From Mikania micrantha (lineage: Eukaryota > Streptophyta > Magnoliopsida > Asterales > Asteraceae), in NCBI GenBank assembly GCA_009363875.1, contig CM018690.1:12865971-12929970 (forward strand): 64,000 nucleotides of DNA. The letters run 5' to 3'. Made by a program: the position numbers and the translations under genes. Of the stretch, positions 11,794 to 23,015 are shown piece by piece (the stretch's first letter is position 1; each line of letters starts with the position of its first letter). The notes below the pieces were generated by a model that was not told the DNA's origin, made no database searches, and saw nothing but the letters and a program-made list of their open reading frames with translations.

Positions 11794-12048
11794 GGTTTGT
11801 ATCCTGTAAAAACCCGGTATAAGAGAGAAAACCCTTAAATCCTATCTGGACCATTGATTTGGACTTTTGAAAATAAAATATGTGATACACATTAAACTTG
11901 AATAAAAAATTAGGTTTTGGATAAACAAATCAGTTTTAATGTGGGTTAATGTAGACCACATGTTTATTTTTCAAGATTCCAAATCAACGACCCAGATAGG
12001 GTTTAAGAGTTTTCTCTCTAAGATCGGGTTTTCACATGATACAAACTC
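11794..12048. repeat. Fold-back element, MITE-like (~255 bp)
   Basis: The first ~110 bases and the last ~110 bases are imperfect inverted complements. The outer ends read GGTTTGTATCCTGTAAAAACCCGG and, on the other strand, AGTTTGTATCATGTGAAAACCCGA. The match continues through AGAGAGAAAA, CCCTATCTGG/CCTATCTGG and TTGATTTGGA towards an AT-rich centre near 11900. No ORF is present. Size, long arms and coding absence fit a non-autonomous DNA transposon, possibly Mutator-like. The target duplication is obscured on the right by a TA repeat. Confidence 0.75.

Positions 12049-12089
<41 letters not shown>
12049..12089. repeat. TA/TG microsatellite
   Basis: About 13 TA units followed by GTATGTGTGTGTGTG, immediately abutting the fold-back element. 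A simple sequence repeat with no other role visible. Confidence 0.9.
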
Positions 12090-12090
<1 letters not shown>

Positions 12091-13048
12091 AGATGTTGGG
12101 GCCCACCGTTTGTGTGATGTGCGTTTGTGCGATGTGTGTGTGTGAAAAAGTGAAATTACGATTTTGCCCTCAAAGTGATTAGTGATTGTGTGTGTGAGGG
12201 AATCTTTGCAAATTAATATATATATTAATACATAACTGACACTCTGCCCCAAATCCTGTTAAGAACACGACGAACCCTATATCTATTTCCATCAAATTCA
12301 AATGATTAAGAACCTTTTTGTTGTAATAACCATAGGGCTTTTGTTCTTTGTGTAAATCCGAAAACGATGCATATACTACTTACTTGGTTTGAGTATGGAT
12401 TTGACAAGTTCGTGTTCCTGGACGCCTTCGGCCATTCTTGAACTCGATTCAACAGATTAAAGCGATGTAGATAGGGATTTTGGTCTGGTTCGCTTCAGAT
12501 GGATGTCGCGAATATATTTGTAACTTTCATTTGATTCTTGGTTAATGTTTTGATTGATTTTGTGTTCGTTCATCCGGTTAAGTTAAAACCGTGAATTGAA
12601 CGCGTAATTTTTTAGATTAATTTTGGAATTGAGATCTTTGATTGATTTGGAATTGATTATAAACCGCGTACCCGTTTGAATTTCGAATTTAAAACGCGTG
12701 TGGTTTGGTTTTTTTTGAAAGGAACCGTGGGGATGAAGTTCGAACTCTCAATGAGGAACAAAAGAGAAGAAGAACTTGGAATTTGCAGCCTAGGTCCTTA
12801 ATTTTTCTGAACATTTTCCCTTTATACTTAAACTCTCACCACACTGAAACAAGTTCCAAAACTGTCATCTTTGGCCCTTTTAAGTTTCTGTTACAACATT
12901 TTATTATTTTGTGTACTAAAACTTCTATAAAAAAATTATACAACTTTTTTTTATTAAGTATAGTATATATAAACATTTATAGATTTATACGAATCCTTCT
13001 ATTGATCTTATACTAATTTATCTTATGAAATTGGTAAATTTTATTATC
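12090..13048. other. Intergenic DNA, no gene recognised
   Basis: AT-rich, with only short ORFs in all frames. A 103-codon ORF at 12705-13016 has no recognisable motif, and its last third is low-complexity I/L/Y-rich sequence translated from AT-rich DNA. I see no splice-consistent gene structure. Confidence 0.5.
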
Positions 13049-13364
13049 ATTACTATAATTATATTTACATCAACTCTTACCAATTAACTTTTGTAAAAGA
13101 CCTATTATTATATTATTATGCATAATTGCATATACATAATAACTCTTGTTTTTTTTAAAGCTCTCGTTAAAATTTGTTTTATATTTTTTTTTTAAAATTA
13201 GTTTAACTAAAATTAATTCCTAACTAAATCAGTATTATATAGAATATATATACCTATACACACACCCACATATATTCACAAATAAAATCGTTCAAGATTA
13301 TCATGAGTTTCGTTTATTTGACACTATTACAAGTTTTAAATTTACGACAAAAATCCTAGTGTTT
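13049..13364. repeat. Dispersed direct repeat, copy 1 (~316 bp)
   Basis: Matches 14292-14610 almost throughout, from ATTACTATAATTATATTTAC to AAAATCCTAGTGTTT, with small indels in T runs. The ends are not TG...CA, so a simple LTR pair is not supported. Copies are ~1.24 kb apart in the same orientation. Confidence 0.85.
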
Positions 13365-14291
13365 GCAGCCACCCCTACTTAAGAAATTTCGCCTGAAATT
13401 TATTTGGAAGCGGTTGTTATCGAAAAAAATGATGTTAGTTTTTTTATATTCATTTATTTATTTATTTTTCATTTGAACTATCTTGTTTTCTATTGAATTC
13501 GATTACCGATGTTTGAGTATGTATTGGGTTGCTTGTCATGATCTCTATAAGTTTATTACAAAGTGCATTGCATCACTAATGTACACTTTGTCAAGAAAGT
13601 TGTTGAGATCCCTGATTTCATTGTATAAATTCTCTAAAAATCTTACGTGAAATGCATTGACTTACCAATCTACACTTCAAAAAGAAAAAAAATGAGGATT
13701 TATAAGTATACAAATATGTAAAGTGAATGTTCATTCGGAAACTTGGATAATATTGCTTGGTGAAATGTTTTAGTATAAGGTAAAGTTTTAGGTGTTTGAA
13801 AGGAATAGTCATATTTTAGATTCTACTGTGATTTATGAACGAAACCTGTTGTTCTTATGAATGAACTTTGATTTAAGATGTTGAGTACTTAAGTTCCTAA
13901 TAGAATCAATTATTTCAAGATCTATAGTTTATCTTATTCTCGTGAACTGATTTAAACTAAGGATGAATCGAACTATTCCAAAAGAATGAAATCTTGAATT
14001 TGATTAGGTTTGGTTTGCATATGAGTTTACGATGATCAAAAATAATATTCAAGTAGATTGAAATGTTAATAAATCAATGTTGAAATTCTTGCTGTGTGGT
14101 CACGGTTTTATGATAACGTTTATTGTTATTCATATTTATTAGTTGTAACAGGCTTAGAGAGACTGTAAATATCACACTCTCCGCTACTTTAGTTGGAGTT
14201 TTTTTTTTTCATTTTTTGAATATAGATTTCTCTTGTATTATAGGTTTTAAAGTTCATTTACTTAAGTTCCAAGTTTGTTGTTTACTACAAA
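13365..14291. other. DNA between the two direct-repeat copies, no gene recognised
   Basis: About 930 bp. There are short AT-rich ORFs on both strands but no motif. No primer site or purine tract is visible next to either repeat copy. Confidence 0.5.
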
Positions 14292-14610
14292 ATTACTATA
14301 ATTATATTTACATCAACTCTTACCAATTAACTTTTGTAAAAGGCCTATTATTATATTATTATGCATAATTGCATATACATAATAACTCTTCTTGTTTTTC
14401 TTTAAAAACTCTCGTTAAAATTTGTTTTATAGTTTTTTTAAAATTAGTTTAACTTAAACTAATTCCTAACTAAATCAGTATTATATAGAATATATATACC
14501 TATACACACACCCATATATATTCACAAATAAAATCGTTCAAGATTATCATGAGTTTCGTTTATTTGACACTATTACAAGTTTTGAATTTACGACGAAAAT
14601 CCTAGTGTTT
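14292..14610. repeat. Dispersed direct repeat, copy 2 (~319 bp)
   Basis: Second copy of the 13049-13364 sequence. It ends 20 bp before the Gypsy-1 LTR boundary, so Gypsy-1 inserted beside it or in the sequence that follows it. Confidence 0.85.
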
Positions 14611-14630
14611 AAACAAGCAATAAAGAATGG

Positions 14631-16107
14631 TGTCACACCCCCGCTGATGGCGGAATCACGGGCGGTGAGACGATGTGGAAATCAAGAGTCTTATGGTTTA
14701 TAACAATGCTTAATCATCAATCCAACATTTCAAAATAAACAACCAACATCAAATGTCTAAATTAAACTATTACAACACTTAGAGATTCTCAAAAGATTAT
14801 GGCCTATATCATCTAGGCTATAATAATGAATCTTCGTGAGTAATATCCCAAAAACATGCAACCAACCCCAGGTTTTCATTTAATGACTTGAAAAGCATGA
14901 GAAAAGTAGTCAACAATATGTTGGTGAGTCACACTAGTTAGGACTCGATAAAATAAATCCTTGGGTTCATCTCCCCAAGTGTTATGCTATATGTAAATCA
15001 TTTTATATGTCATTCATAAGTAAGGATGCAATTTACATAAGACCACAACCAAACCTATGACTGATTGCCCTTGTTTATGATCTCACGATCACCAAACTCG
15101 TCCCGAGTTCAAAGTATACAATAGAGTTAGAAATATTCATCCATCGTATTGGCCTCATCTTTGGGAAACTGTAGCTAGCAAGACCACCCGATAGGTGAAT
15201 GGGCTGTCAACCAAGATAGTACTATCCAATATATCCCCTGGCTCATACCCATGGGTTAATGGTTGTGTCGAGGCATAAATAAAAGGGACTTACAAATAGA
15301 ATAACAAACTTTATGAAATCTACATCCAACCAACTAATGTTTTAACAATAACATACATAGCATAAAGTCATAAAAGCTTAAGTGTCACACTTTTCACCCC
15401 AAAGAATAAAATAGTATAAAAGGGGTTGTGAAACTCACAGTCGAATTGTGGTGATTGAAAACTGAGATTCGAAGGTGTTGTAGGGCTTCACTACACAATC
15501 CCTACAACATCCCACTTTCTATATTAACATTCATGTTCTTAAGAATCAGGAGTTAGCCCACTTGTCATGTATATATTTTCAAATGTTATCATGTAAAAAG
15601 GCTATTGTAGGTTCAACATTAACATTTCTTTCTTTTGTATATACTTGATATTACAGGTTTGTTTGATTCATAAATGTTTTTACCTTACTATTCTAAGGCT
15701 TTGCATACATATGACCTATGCATAAATATTAACTTATTCTTATATTTCTTAGGTGTACTTATCTTACCACCTTTTGGATTTATATTTGTTTTTAATTACG
15801 TATGAAGTTTTGAAAAGGAACTACTTGTCAAGGCATTATACCCGCCCATGCATGCATGTTGACTTCCCCATATTTTCTCATGACATGCAACTGAGGTATG
15901 TACTTGCACATGATCCGTCCCTTATCTTAGTTTTGTATAAAAAAGTTAGTTTTTAAACCTTAAATTTAACCACACCTTAGTAGCTTAATCAATGTATCAT
16001 AGATTATTGTATTTTATCTTAAAACTCATGTTCCTAACCTACGCATGCTGCTGTATGGGTGTATGTATATACATGGTTCCCTTTTTATGCTTCTTACTAG
16101 ATATTAT
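14631..16107 (-). repeat. Gypsy-1 3' LTR, left part
   Basis: Starts TGTCACACCCC and matches 35819-37159 of the 5' LTR. The last ~147 bp (15961-16107) have no counterpart there because the 5' LTR carries a deletion. The LTR is broken at 16107 by Copia-3. Confidence 0.92.
16103..16107. repeat. Copia-3 target site duplication, left (ATTAT)
   Basis: ATTAT immediately before the LTR start. The same five bases follow the right LTR at 27864-27868. Confidence 0.93.
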
Positions 16108-16986
16108 TGTTGGATCGGGTTGTTAATTCTAAACAACACTTCACAAGTATTTCTCTCTTACAATCTAACAGATCTGTTAGAAGGATCTCTCAAACACTCA
16201 ATGGTAAACTAATAATCTTTGAACAACAGTAAGAACACAAGAATAAATTCAAGCTCAAATATATATTTCTCTCGAAGAATTGCAAGTGTTACAAGCAGAC
16301 AAGCGCTCTATACTAGTTTACAATGAGAGGTTATATAGCCAAGGCTACAACCGTATACTCGTAGGAATACTAGTTGGGTATACTAGACAATACATAAAGT
16401 AAAGCTTATTCTAGTATCTAAAGTGTCTTAACAGGCTAAGACACTTAATTACAATCATTACAAATATAGACATTGACTTTACAAAAGACTAGCTAAATAG
16501 AAAAGGCATTTAATGTTATTGATCTTCAAGGCTTCAGATGATCTTTTACATTTAATGCAGCTGAGGAGAAGTAAGGTATTGTGTCTGACTCTCGGTATGT
16601 TATCTTTGTTGTTCTCTGACCAGCATGTCTGTTGTCAGCACCTTTTGTACTATAAAAGTAATCAGCTACAGTCTTTGTCAGAGGATTATCCTCGGAAGTC
16701 TTTGTCTTTGTCTTTGTCTTCAGAGGCTGCAAAGAAGAATCTTCGGAAGCTTTTGTTCTTCAGAAGCTTTTATGTCTTCGGAAGCTCTGAAGCTTTAAAA
16801 CTGTTAAGTGTTGGGCTTCCGAAGTGGTTTGCCTTGTTCAACCTTCAGTAGGAGTGAGTTACTCTTCGGAAGCAATGTTGCTTCCGAAGAGGAACTCCTT
16901 CCTTCCGAAGGCTGTTTGTCTTTGTAGTCTCTGATACTTAGACAAAATTGAAGTTTGGTGAGCATCAGCCTTTATTAGTCTTTACA
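16108..16986 (-). repeat. Copia-3 3' LTR
   Basis: From TGTTGGATCGGG to GTCTTTACA. It is nearly identical to 26979-27863 apart from scattered substitutions and small indels. It contains a dense set of CTTCGGAAG-type motifs (16690-16915) and a perfect stem of 13 bp at 16862-16891. Confidence 0.95.
16331..16337 (-). promoter_or_regulatory. Candidate TATA box in Copia-3 LTR
   Basis: TATATAA on the minus strand within GGCTATATAACCTC. The same element occurs in the other LTR at 27208-27214. Position within the LTR leaves room for R and U5 downstream. No experimental start is known. Confidence 0.6.
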
Positions 16987-17000
16987 ATCTCCCCCTAGGC
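16987..17000 (-). other. Copia-3 polypurine tract
   Basis: Minus-strand GCCTAGGGGGAGAT directly before the 3' LTR start TGTAAAGAC. Confidence 0.9.
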
Positions 17001-17018
17001 TGATGCTACCAAAACTTC

Positions 17019-20000
17019 TTATGTGATTCTCCTTGTGACCCTTTCTCCCCTCAGAACCTGAGCCCTAGCCTTCACCCATTTGATGGCTATTCTTCCATCT
17101 GATCCATGGTCAGGATTATCAAATGGAAGCCTTTCAAGATCAAAAATAAAGGGCTCAGCCAGTACCATCAGATGCATGATATCCAAAACTTTTATCCCTC
17201 CATTGACCTAAGTGAGTGTGAACATCTTATGAAGTGCATCAAAGCTCCACTTTACTATAGGGATGTAAGAATGATGATGCATTAGGCCATGGAGGTCTCT
17301 TGGATGTTCCTTAAGCTTTGAAGCATCTGGTGTGGCTTTTGGTTCTGAGGGTTCAGAGTCTGGCTCAGAGTCAAAGGAGATGGCAGTAGTTCTCTTTTTC
17401 CTTCTAGCTATGCTCTTTCTTCTTCTGAATCTTGGCTTATCTTGGGCAATAGCTTGACTCCTCTGATCTCTGGACTGCTGATCATCCACATTTGAGCCCA
17501 CTGCTGCATCTGTTGTTGCAGTGGGCTATGGACCTGCATCCTCAGTTCTTGAATGCTCTTTTCTCCTCTCATCAGCCTTTGATTGTCTCTCAGGATCAAG
17601 TTCTTTTGATTGTTGTTTCTGTGCAGCCTTTTTACCCTTGTTGATCTTGATCACTGAAGAGATTGGCATGTTATCCATAGAGGGGCTAGATGGAGGAGAT
17701 GCTTGTTCTTCCTTAGGGTTTAGGGGGAACATGTTGGGGAACATGGCTTTTGTAACTTCCTCACACATGACTTCTTCACCCTCTCTGATCCCTGCACTAG
17801 AGAGGGGTATTTCTATTCTTACTCCTCCCCCTAAACCCAAGCCCAAGTTTAGGCTTGCCCTTTGGGCCTGTATCATTTCCATAGAAGGTAACTGACCTCT
17901 GGCAATCTTGGCTTTTATGTCTCTAACGTGCATTTCCATGGTTGAGTTCTTCATGGGGCCTAGCTGCCGAGCGTGGAAGCCATATTGTAGGAGGATAGCC
18001 TTCATCTTGTCTCTGTAGGCTGTCTCCTTTTGTTTCTTTGTAAGTTTAACCATGGCTTTGGATGCAGCAGCTGCCTGTTCTTGCTGCTGCACTTTCTCCA
18101 GCTCAGCAGCCATTTCAGGTACCGGCCAGAGCAGTACCTCATCAATATCATATCCCTTCTCTTGGAGAAGAGCAGAGAGTTTGATGAGGTCATCATCCAT
18201 GGAAGTGTCTGGTCGGCCCTTCTTCTTCTTTGGTACTCTCTCCTCCTGCTTTGCTTCCTCTTCTTGGGTCAGCTTCCTTTTTCCTTTATCCATCATTTTT
18301 ACCCCAAAGGAGATGGATCCTGTAGCCTCACCAGTTGGTTCACTGGGCCTTCGGAAGCAGCTGTAGCTTCGGAGTTAACCTTAGCATTCACTGCCTCCTC
18401 CAGTTGACCAACCATCTTGGGTGATTCCTTAGTAGCATCCACAGAGTGCTCAGGAATGGAGGAGAGTTCTTTAGCAGCCTTTGTCCCAGAAGGGGACACA
18501 GGTTCCATGGAGACAGGTTGTTCTTCCTGAGTGGTTTCCTCCATGGCAACCTGGGCCACAGTCTCAGAAGGAGACTCTTCAGCAGCCTTTGTCCCAGAAG
18601 GGGACACAGGTTCCATGGAGACATGTTGTTCTTCCTGAGTGGTTTCCTCCATGGAAACCGTGGTTGCAGTCTCAGAAGGAGACTTAGTCCCAGAAGGGGA
18701 CTGAGGCTCCATCTCTATGGCAGCCTCACCATCATCAGAAGAAGATGAGGAGGAAGTTATAGAATGATGAAAGTAAGTGCTCAAGAAATCATCCCATTCA
18801 TTAGTCAAGGTGACTATGGATGGGTTGACATCTTGTACAACTTCCTCTTCCCTTGCTTCTGGTCCTGACCCTACAGATGGTACCTTCTCCCCCTTTTTGG
18901 TAGCATCAGAGGAGACAAAGTTAGCTGGATCAGGATGAAAGGGTGTGAAGATTACTGGGGTCGCCTCCTGAGGTACAAGATTGTTGCCTCCTTGGCTTGG
19001 ACCTCCTGCCGCAGGGTAGCAACCTCAACTTCCAGGTGAGCTACCCTGGCTTGGAGGGATGAAATGGTTGCCGTCAATTCTTGAGTAGTGGTGCCCTCAT
19101 CCACAGGAGTGGAGCCATTGGGCGATGGAGTCCTGAGCCTAGCTCATGCACCTCCACCACCAGATGTGGTTTCTTGGCACCCTGGGTTCCCCTCATTGAG
19201 AAGGGCTTCAAAGAAGTCCTCCCCAGTGTGGGTTGCCGCAGATGAGGTCCTATTGCCTGTACCACTGTCCTGAAGAACCTGAGAAGGTTCAGCAGTAGTG
19301 GCAGCGTCATCTACATTGACCCCTTCTGAACTCCTGGGGTCAACCTCTGATGTGGTAGGCTCTGGGAACCTGGCTTGTAGCTATGTCACCACTCTCATAA
19401 GTGTTTGGGTAGTGGGAGAGAGTGGTTCCTCCACAGCCACAGCAGAAGTCCCTTGAGCCTGGGAAATAGTATGGGTGGGGGGCAATTCAGGGTGATATGA
19501 TCCTGGAGACTTGGGAGACAGTCTCTAAGCTAATGGAGTTGCTTCATCAGAAGCAGACTCAATGATGGGGGCATCCCTTTGGATATTCTCAGGTATGTAT
19601 GGAGACATACTCTGAGGGCTATCAGGCTGGTTAGGGGCAGCCACAGGTTCCAGAGGAAGAACCTGTGGAGTAACAACAGGTGTGGCTTTCACCTTAGGTG
19701 GAACTGTGTCCTTGGCAGTTCTCTTCACCTTTTTCTTAATGGGTTCAGAAGAAGGGGCCTAAACAGCTGTAGATAGCTGTTCAGGGGTTCGGCGGTGTTT
19801 GGAAGTTATCTTGATGGAATGGGGAACAGAAATGGAAGGTGTGGGTTCAGCATTTATGGGTGCAACAGAGTTGTCACCTTCTGGAGTAGGTAACTCCATA
19901 GAAGGAAGAAGAGGAGTAAAGTTCCCAGAAAACTGGGCACTCTTCTTCTTCAACTGCACAAAAACCTTGGAAGAAACCAATGGAACTTTGTATGTATTCC

Positions 20001-20604
20001 CAGTAAGTGAGAGGACAGAACCCAAATCACTATTAAAGATGTGCTGCAAAAATCTGGGATACATACAAAATTTCTTTGGTGACGAAATATTGTTATTGAA
20101 AATGAAAGCAGAAAAGTTAAAGAGTTGGTTGGAGACCAAGCCATGAATAGCCGAAGCTAAGTCAGATGGAACTTGATCCCAACCACCTGTCTCATTAGAT
20201 AGACAGTGCAAAAACAGATGTATGAGGTACTTATAATTATAGGACACTCTACCCTTAAAACAAGTTGTGGAAGGGAGAGGACCTTCGTACCCCATGGACC
20301 TAAAGGTCAATGCTATCTCATCCTTTGTGAATGAGACCCTTCCCCCGGCATCATTGAGTTGAAGATGCCGACAGATGGTCTCCACGGTGATAGAAATAGG
20401 ATGAGCATCAATGGTGGCATTCAAGATCCTACCATTGGGAGATGAAGCAAGAGAACTAGAACCCCAGAATTGTTGGTGATGCGATTCATACACCATGGGT
20501 TGAATAGTGAGAGCGAACAAGATGATCGGAGCAAAATCAGCATCATTGTCTGCTGATAACTCCGCAGGAAGATTGTGAGCAGATTTGAATGCAAATAGAG
20601 CCAT
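17019..20604 (-). pseudogene. Copia-3 ORF3 (SIRE-type envelope-position ORF)
   Basis: A reading frame begins at 20604 (MALFAFKSAHN) and runs, with stops and one or more frameshifts, to TAA at 17019-17021. Residues ~1-190 form a compact conserved-looking domain ending near KFCMYPRFLQHIF. The remainder is Pro/Ser/Glu-rich, with a heptad-like segment (~18990-19075), a 105-bp tandem repeat (18479-18690) and basic clusters (PKKKKGR near 18215; RFRRRKSIARRKKR near 17400). Stops at 19759, 17523 and 17208 fit CAG to TAG. A frameshift lies near 18298. The position after pol is that of the SIRE env-like gene, but I see no signal peptide and no membrane segment, so an envelope role is not supported. It resembles ORF3-like proteins of Asteraceae Copia elements as I recall them. 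Confidence 0.7.
18479..18690 (-). repeat. 105-bp tandem repeat inside ORF3
   Basis: The sequence AGCAGCCTTTGTCCCAGAAG recurs with a 105-bp offset (near 18474 and 18579) and the flanking ~100 bp match almost base for base. It encodes 35-residue units containing SMEPVSPSGTKAA and MEETTQEEQ. A third, partial and more diverged unit follows on the N-terminal side. Confidence 0.88.
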
Positions 20605-20714
20605 TGCGATCGAAGAATTTTAGGTTTAAGTTGGAGAGAAAATGAAAATTGAAATGGAACGGTGAGAGAAAATGAACGAGCGGGAGATCCTTTTATACAT
20701 TCGGATGTCAGCAT

Positions 20715-21113
20715 TTAATATAGAAGCACATTATGTTCTGTATCAACTTTGACTAGATGAATCAGCTTCTTCTCTGCACAATCCCTGATGAAATGATACC
20801 TGATATCAATGTGCTTGGTCTTTGAATGATTGACAGGATTGTTATTGATGGAGATTGCACTTGAATTATTTATCTGTATAGGAGTATTGAACAACTCTAC
20901 TCCATAATTCTTCATCTGATTTTGAATCCATATGACTTGTGCACAGCAGCTAGAGACATCAATGTATTCTGCTTCTGCAGTAGATGTAGACACACAAGAT
21001 TGCTTCTTACATAGCCAAGACACAATTCTGGACCCAAGAAATTGACATCCTCCTTATGTGGATTTCTTGCTAATGTTGCAACCTCCATAATCACTTTCAG
21101 TATAAGCCATGAA
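20715..21113 (-). pseudogene. Copia-3 pol: RNase H
   Basis: Contains GGCQFLGSRIVSWLCKKQ, CVSTSTAEAEYI and NHSKTKHIDIRYHFIRD, the conserved RNase H blocks of SIRE-type Copia elements. In the first block the catalytic Asp region reads AYTESDYGG, and a TAA stop (about 21044) falls between KST and GGCQ, where the family has Ser. The frame ends at 20715, only 110 bp before ORF3 begins. Role: degrading the RNA template during reverse transcription. Confidence 0.88.
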
Positions 21114-22220
21114 CTAAAAGTCCTTATTTCTAGGATACCACAATCCTAGACCTGGTGCCCCTTTGAGGTATCTAAAAATTCTCTTCACAGCAAGCATGTG
21201 TAAAACTTTGGGATTTGCCTGAAATCTTGCACACAAGCAAGTTGCAAACATTATATCAGGTCTGCTTGCTGTGAGATACATCAAGGAGCCTATCATTGCT
21301 CTGTATTGATGTTGATCAACATCCTCCCCCTCAAGATTAGGGCTAAGAGATGTTGTCTTGGACATTGGAGTTCCCAGAGCTTTGCAATCAATAAGCTTGA
21401 ATCTTTCAAGAATATCCTTGACATACTTTGATTGACTAATAAAAATTCCTATAGGAGTTTGTTTCAATTGTAGTCCAAGAAAGAAAGTGAGTTCTCCCAT
21501 TGAACTCATTTCAAATTTGGACTTCATGAGTGATTCAAAGTCCTTGCAAAGAGATTCATTAGTAGAACCAAAGATAATGTCATCAACATAGATCTGTACT
21601 AGCATGATATGTTGATTGGACTTCTTGAAAAAGAGAGTTTTGTTAATTGTACATCTCTTGAAGTTGTTAGCCAATAGAAAAGAAGATAAAGTTTCATACC
21701 ATTTTCTGGGAGCTTGATGCAGCCCATATAGAGCCTTATCAAGCTTACAGACATGATCAGGAAACTTTGGATCTTCAAAACCAGGAGGCTGACAAACATA
21801 CACCTCTTCATCAATCCTTCCATACAGAAAGACACTTTTCACATCCATCTGAAAAAATTTGAAGTTCTTGGCAGCTGCAAAAGCTAAAAATATTCTTATT
21901 GCTTCAATTCTTGCAACTGGATCAAAAACTTCATCATAGTCTATGCCTTCTTCCTGAGTATACCCTTGAACCACCAACCTTGCCTTATTCTTGATGACAA
22001 CACCTTTGTCATCCTTCTTGTTTCTGAACACCCATTTGGTTCCAATGACATACTTTCCCTTAGGTAAAGGGCAAATCTTCCAAACTCCTTGCCTTTCAAA
22101 CTGAAGAAGCTCCTCCTGCATGGCTTCTACCCAACTGTTGTCTTTCAGTGCCTCAGCAACTTTCTTAGGTTCTATTTGGGATAGGAAACAAGAAAACAAA
22201 CAGATTTTTGCTTCATGCAC
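21114..22220 (-). pseudogene. Copia-3 pol: reverse transcriptase
   Basis: A 368-residue open segment with EALKDNSWVEAMQEELLQF, GTKWVFRNKKDDKG, ARLVVQGYTQEEGIDYDEVF, QMDVKSVFLYG, YGLHQAPRKWYETL and the catalytic YVDD at residues 211-214, then GTPM and SLMYLTASRPDIMFA. The RT fingers, palm and thumb are continuous here, making it the best preserved part of the element. The Met at 22220 is internal to the polyprotein. It is cut from RNase H by a stop at 21114-21116. It copies element RNA from the Met-tRNA primer. Confidence 0.94.
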
Positions 22221-22234
22221 AGAGCTTCTTGTTC

Positions 22235-22471
22235 TTACTCCTTCTCAACATTACCAATAATGTTCTCAACTGGATGAGTGTTATGAATTCGAGTTCTTGG
22301 AATTACATCCAGCTGAGAAGCCAAATCCAGATTGCTTGACTCAAGGTTAGGAAGTACCACCTCAAGCTGGATTTTTGGCAGATCTTGTGGTTTATGAGAT
22401 TGGACTGTTGTGGGATCACTTTCTTTGGGAAAGGAGGTTTCCAGAGTGTTTGTTTCAGCTGAGGGACTCAC
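22235..22471 (-). pseudogene. Copia-3 pol: integrase-RT linker
   Basis: A Pro/Ser/Thr/Glu-rich, non-conserved stretch of about 78 residues between integrase and RT. It contains the segment PRTRIHNTHPVENIIG, which in this lineage marks the end of the linker (a variant of the conserved NHP-IIG motif). Frameshifts separate it from both neighbours. Confidence 0.7.
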
Positions 22472-22567
22472 ATCTTCTTCTTAACTCATTGGAACTGAAG
22501 TAGAGTCACTTAAAGGAACTGCATGAGATGTGTTCACTGTCTCAGACTGTGTGACATCATTGTGTGC

Positions 22568-22990
22568 TTAAGTGGATTCTACCAAGTTTTGTCTTGAAGC
22601 TATTAGCAGTTCAACACGAAAATCCTCTTCTCTGGTGGACTTGGAGGAGTCTATGGTAGTTTCCTGTGAAGCTGGAACATACTCTTTCACAAGATTAAAT
22701 GCAGATGTAAAGCTATCAAGATCAAATAGCCAATAAGGACCAGTTCCAGGCATATTGATAGTATGTTCATTGGACTGAACATTTGCAGACTCTTCAATAA
22801 TTCTGGAAGCTTTGATGTATACTCTATATGCTTTTGCATGTGAAGAGTACCCAACAAAGTAGCCCTCTTCTGATTTCTCAGCAAACTTGGCTAAGTGATC
22901 TTTAGTGTTTAAGATGATGCATTGACATCCAAATGGTTTGAGAAATCCAATAAATGGCTTTCTTTTATGCCAAATTTCATAAAGAGTCAT
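22568..22990 (-). pseudogene. Copia-3 pol: integrase C-terminal part
   Basis: Starts at TLYEIWHKRKPFIGFLKPFG and continues GCQCIILNTKDHL...GYFVGYS, the conserved segment C-terminal to the DDE core that is shared by Copia integrases. The second half is Ser/Glu-rich linker. It joins 23016-24068 by a frameshift close to 23060. Confidence 0.88.
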
Positions 22991-23015
22991 ACCATGTGTC
23001 TTAACTACGAATACT

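Noticed and set aside
12705..13016. 103-codon ORF as a possible host gene
   Set aside because: AT-driven I/L/Y-rich end, no motif, no neighbouring exon structure.
13049..14610. Short LTR pair (TRIM)
   Set aside because: Repeat ends lack TG...CA and no primer site or purine tract is found next to them.
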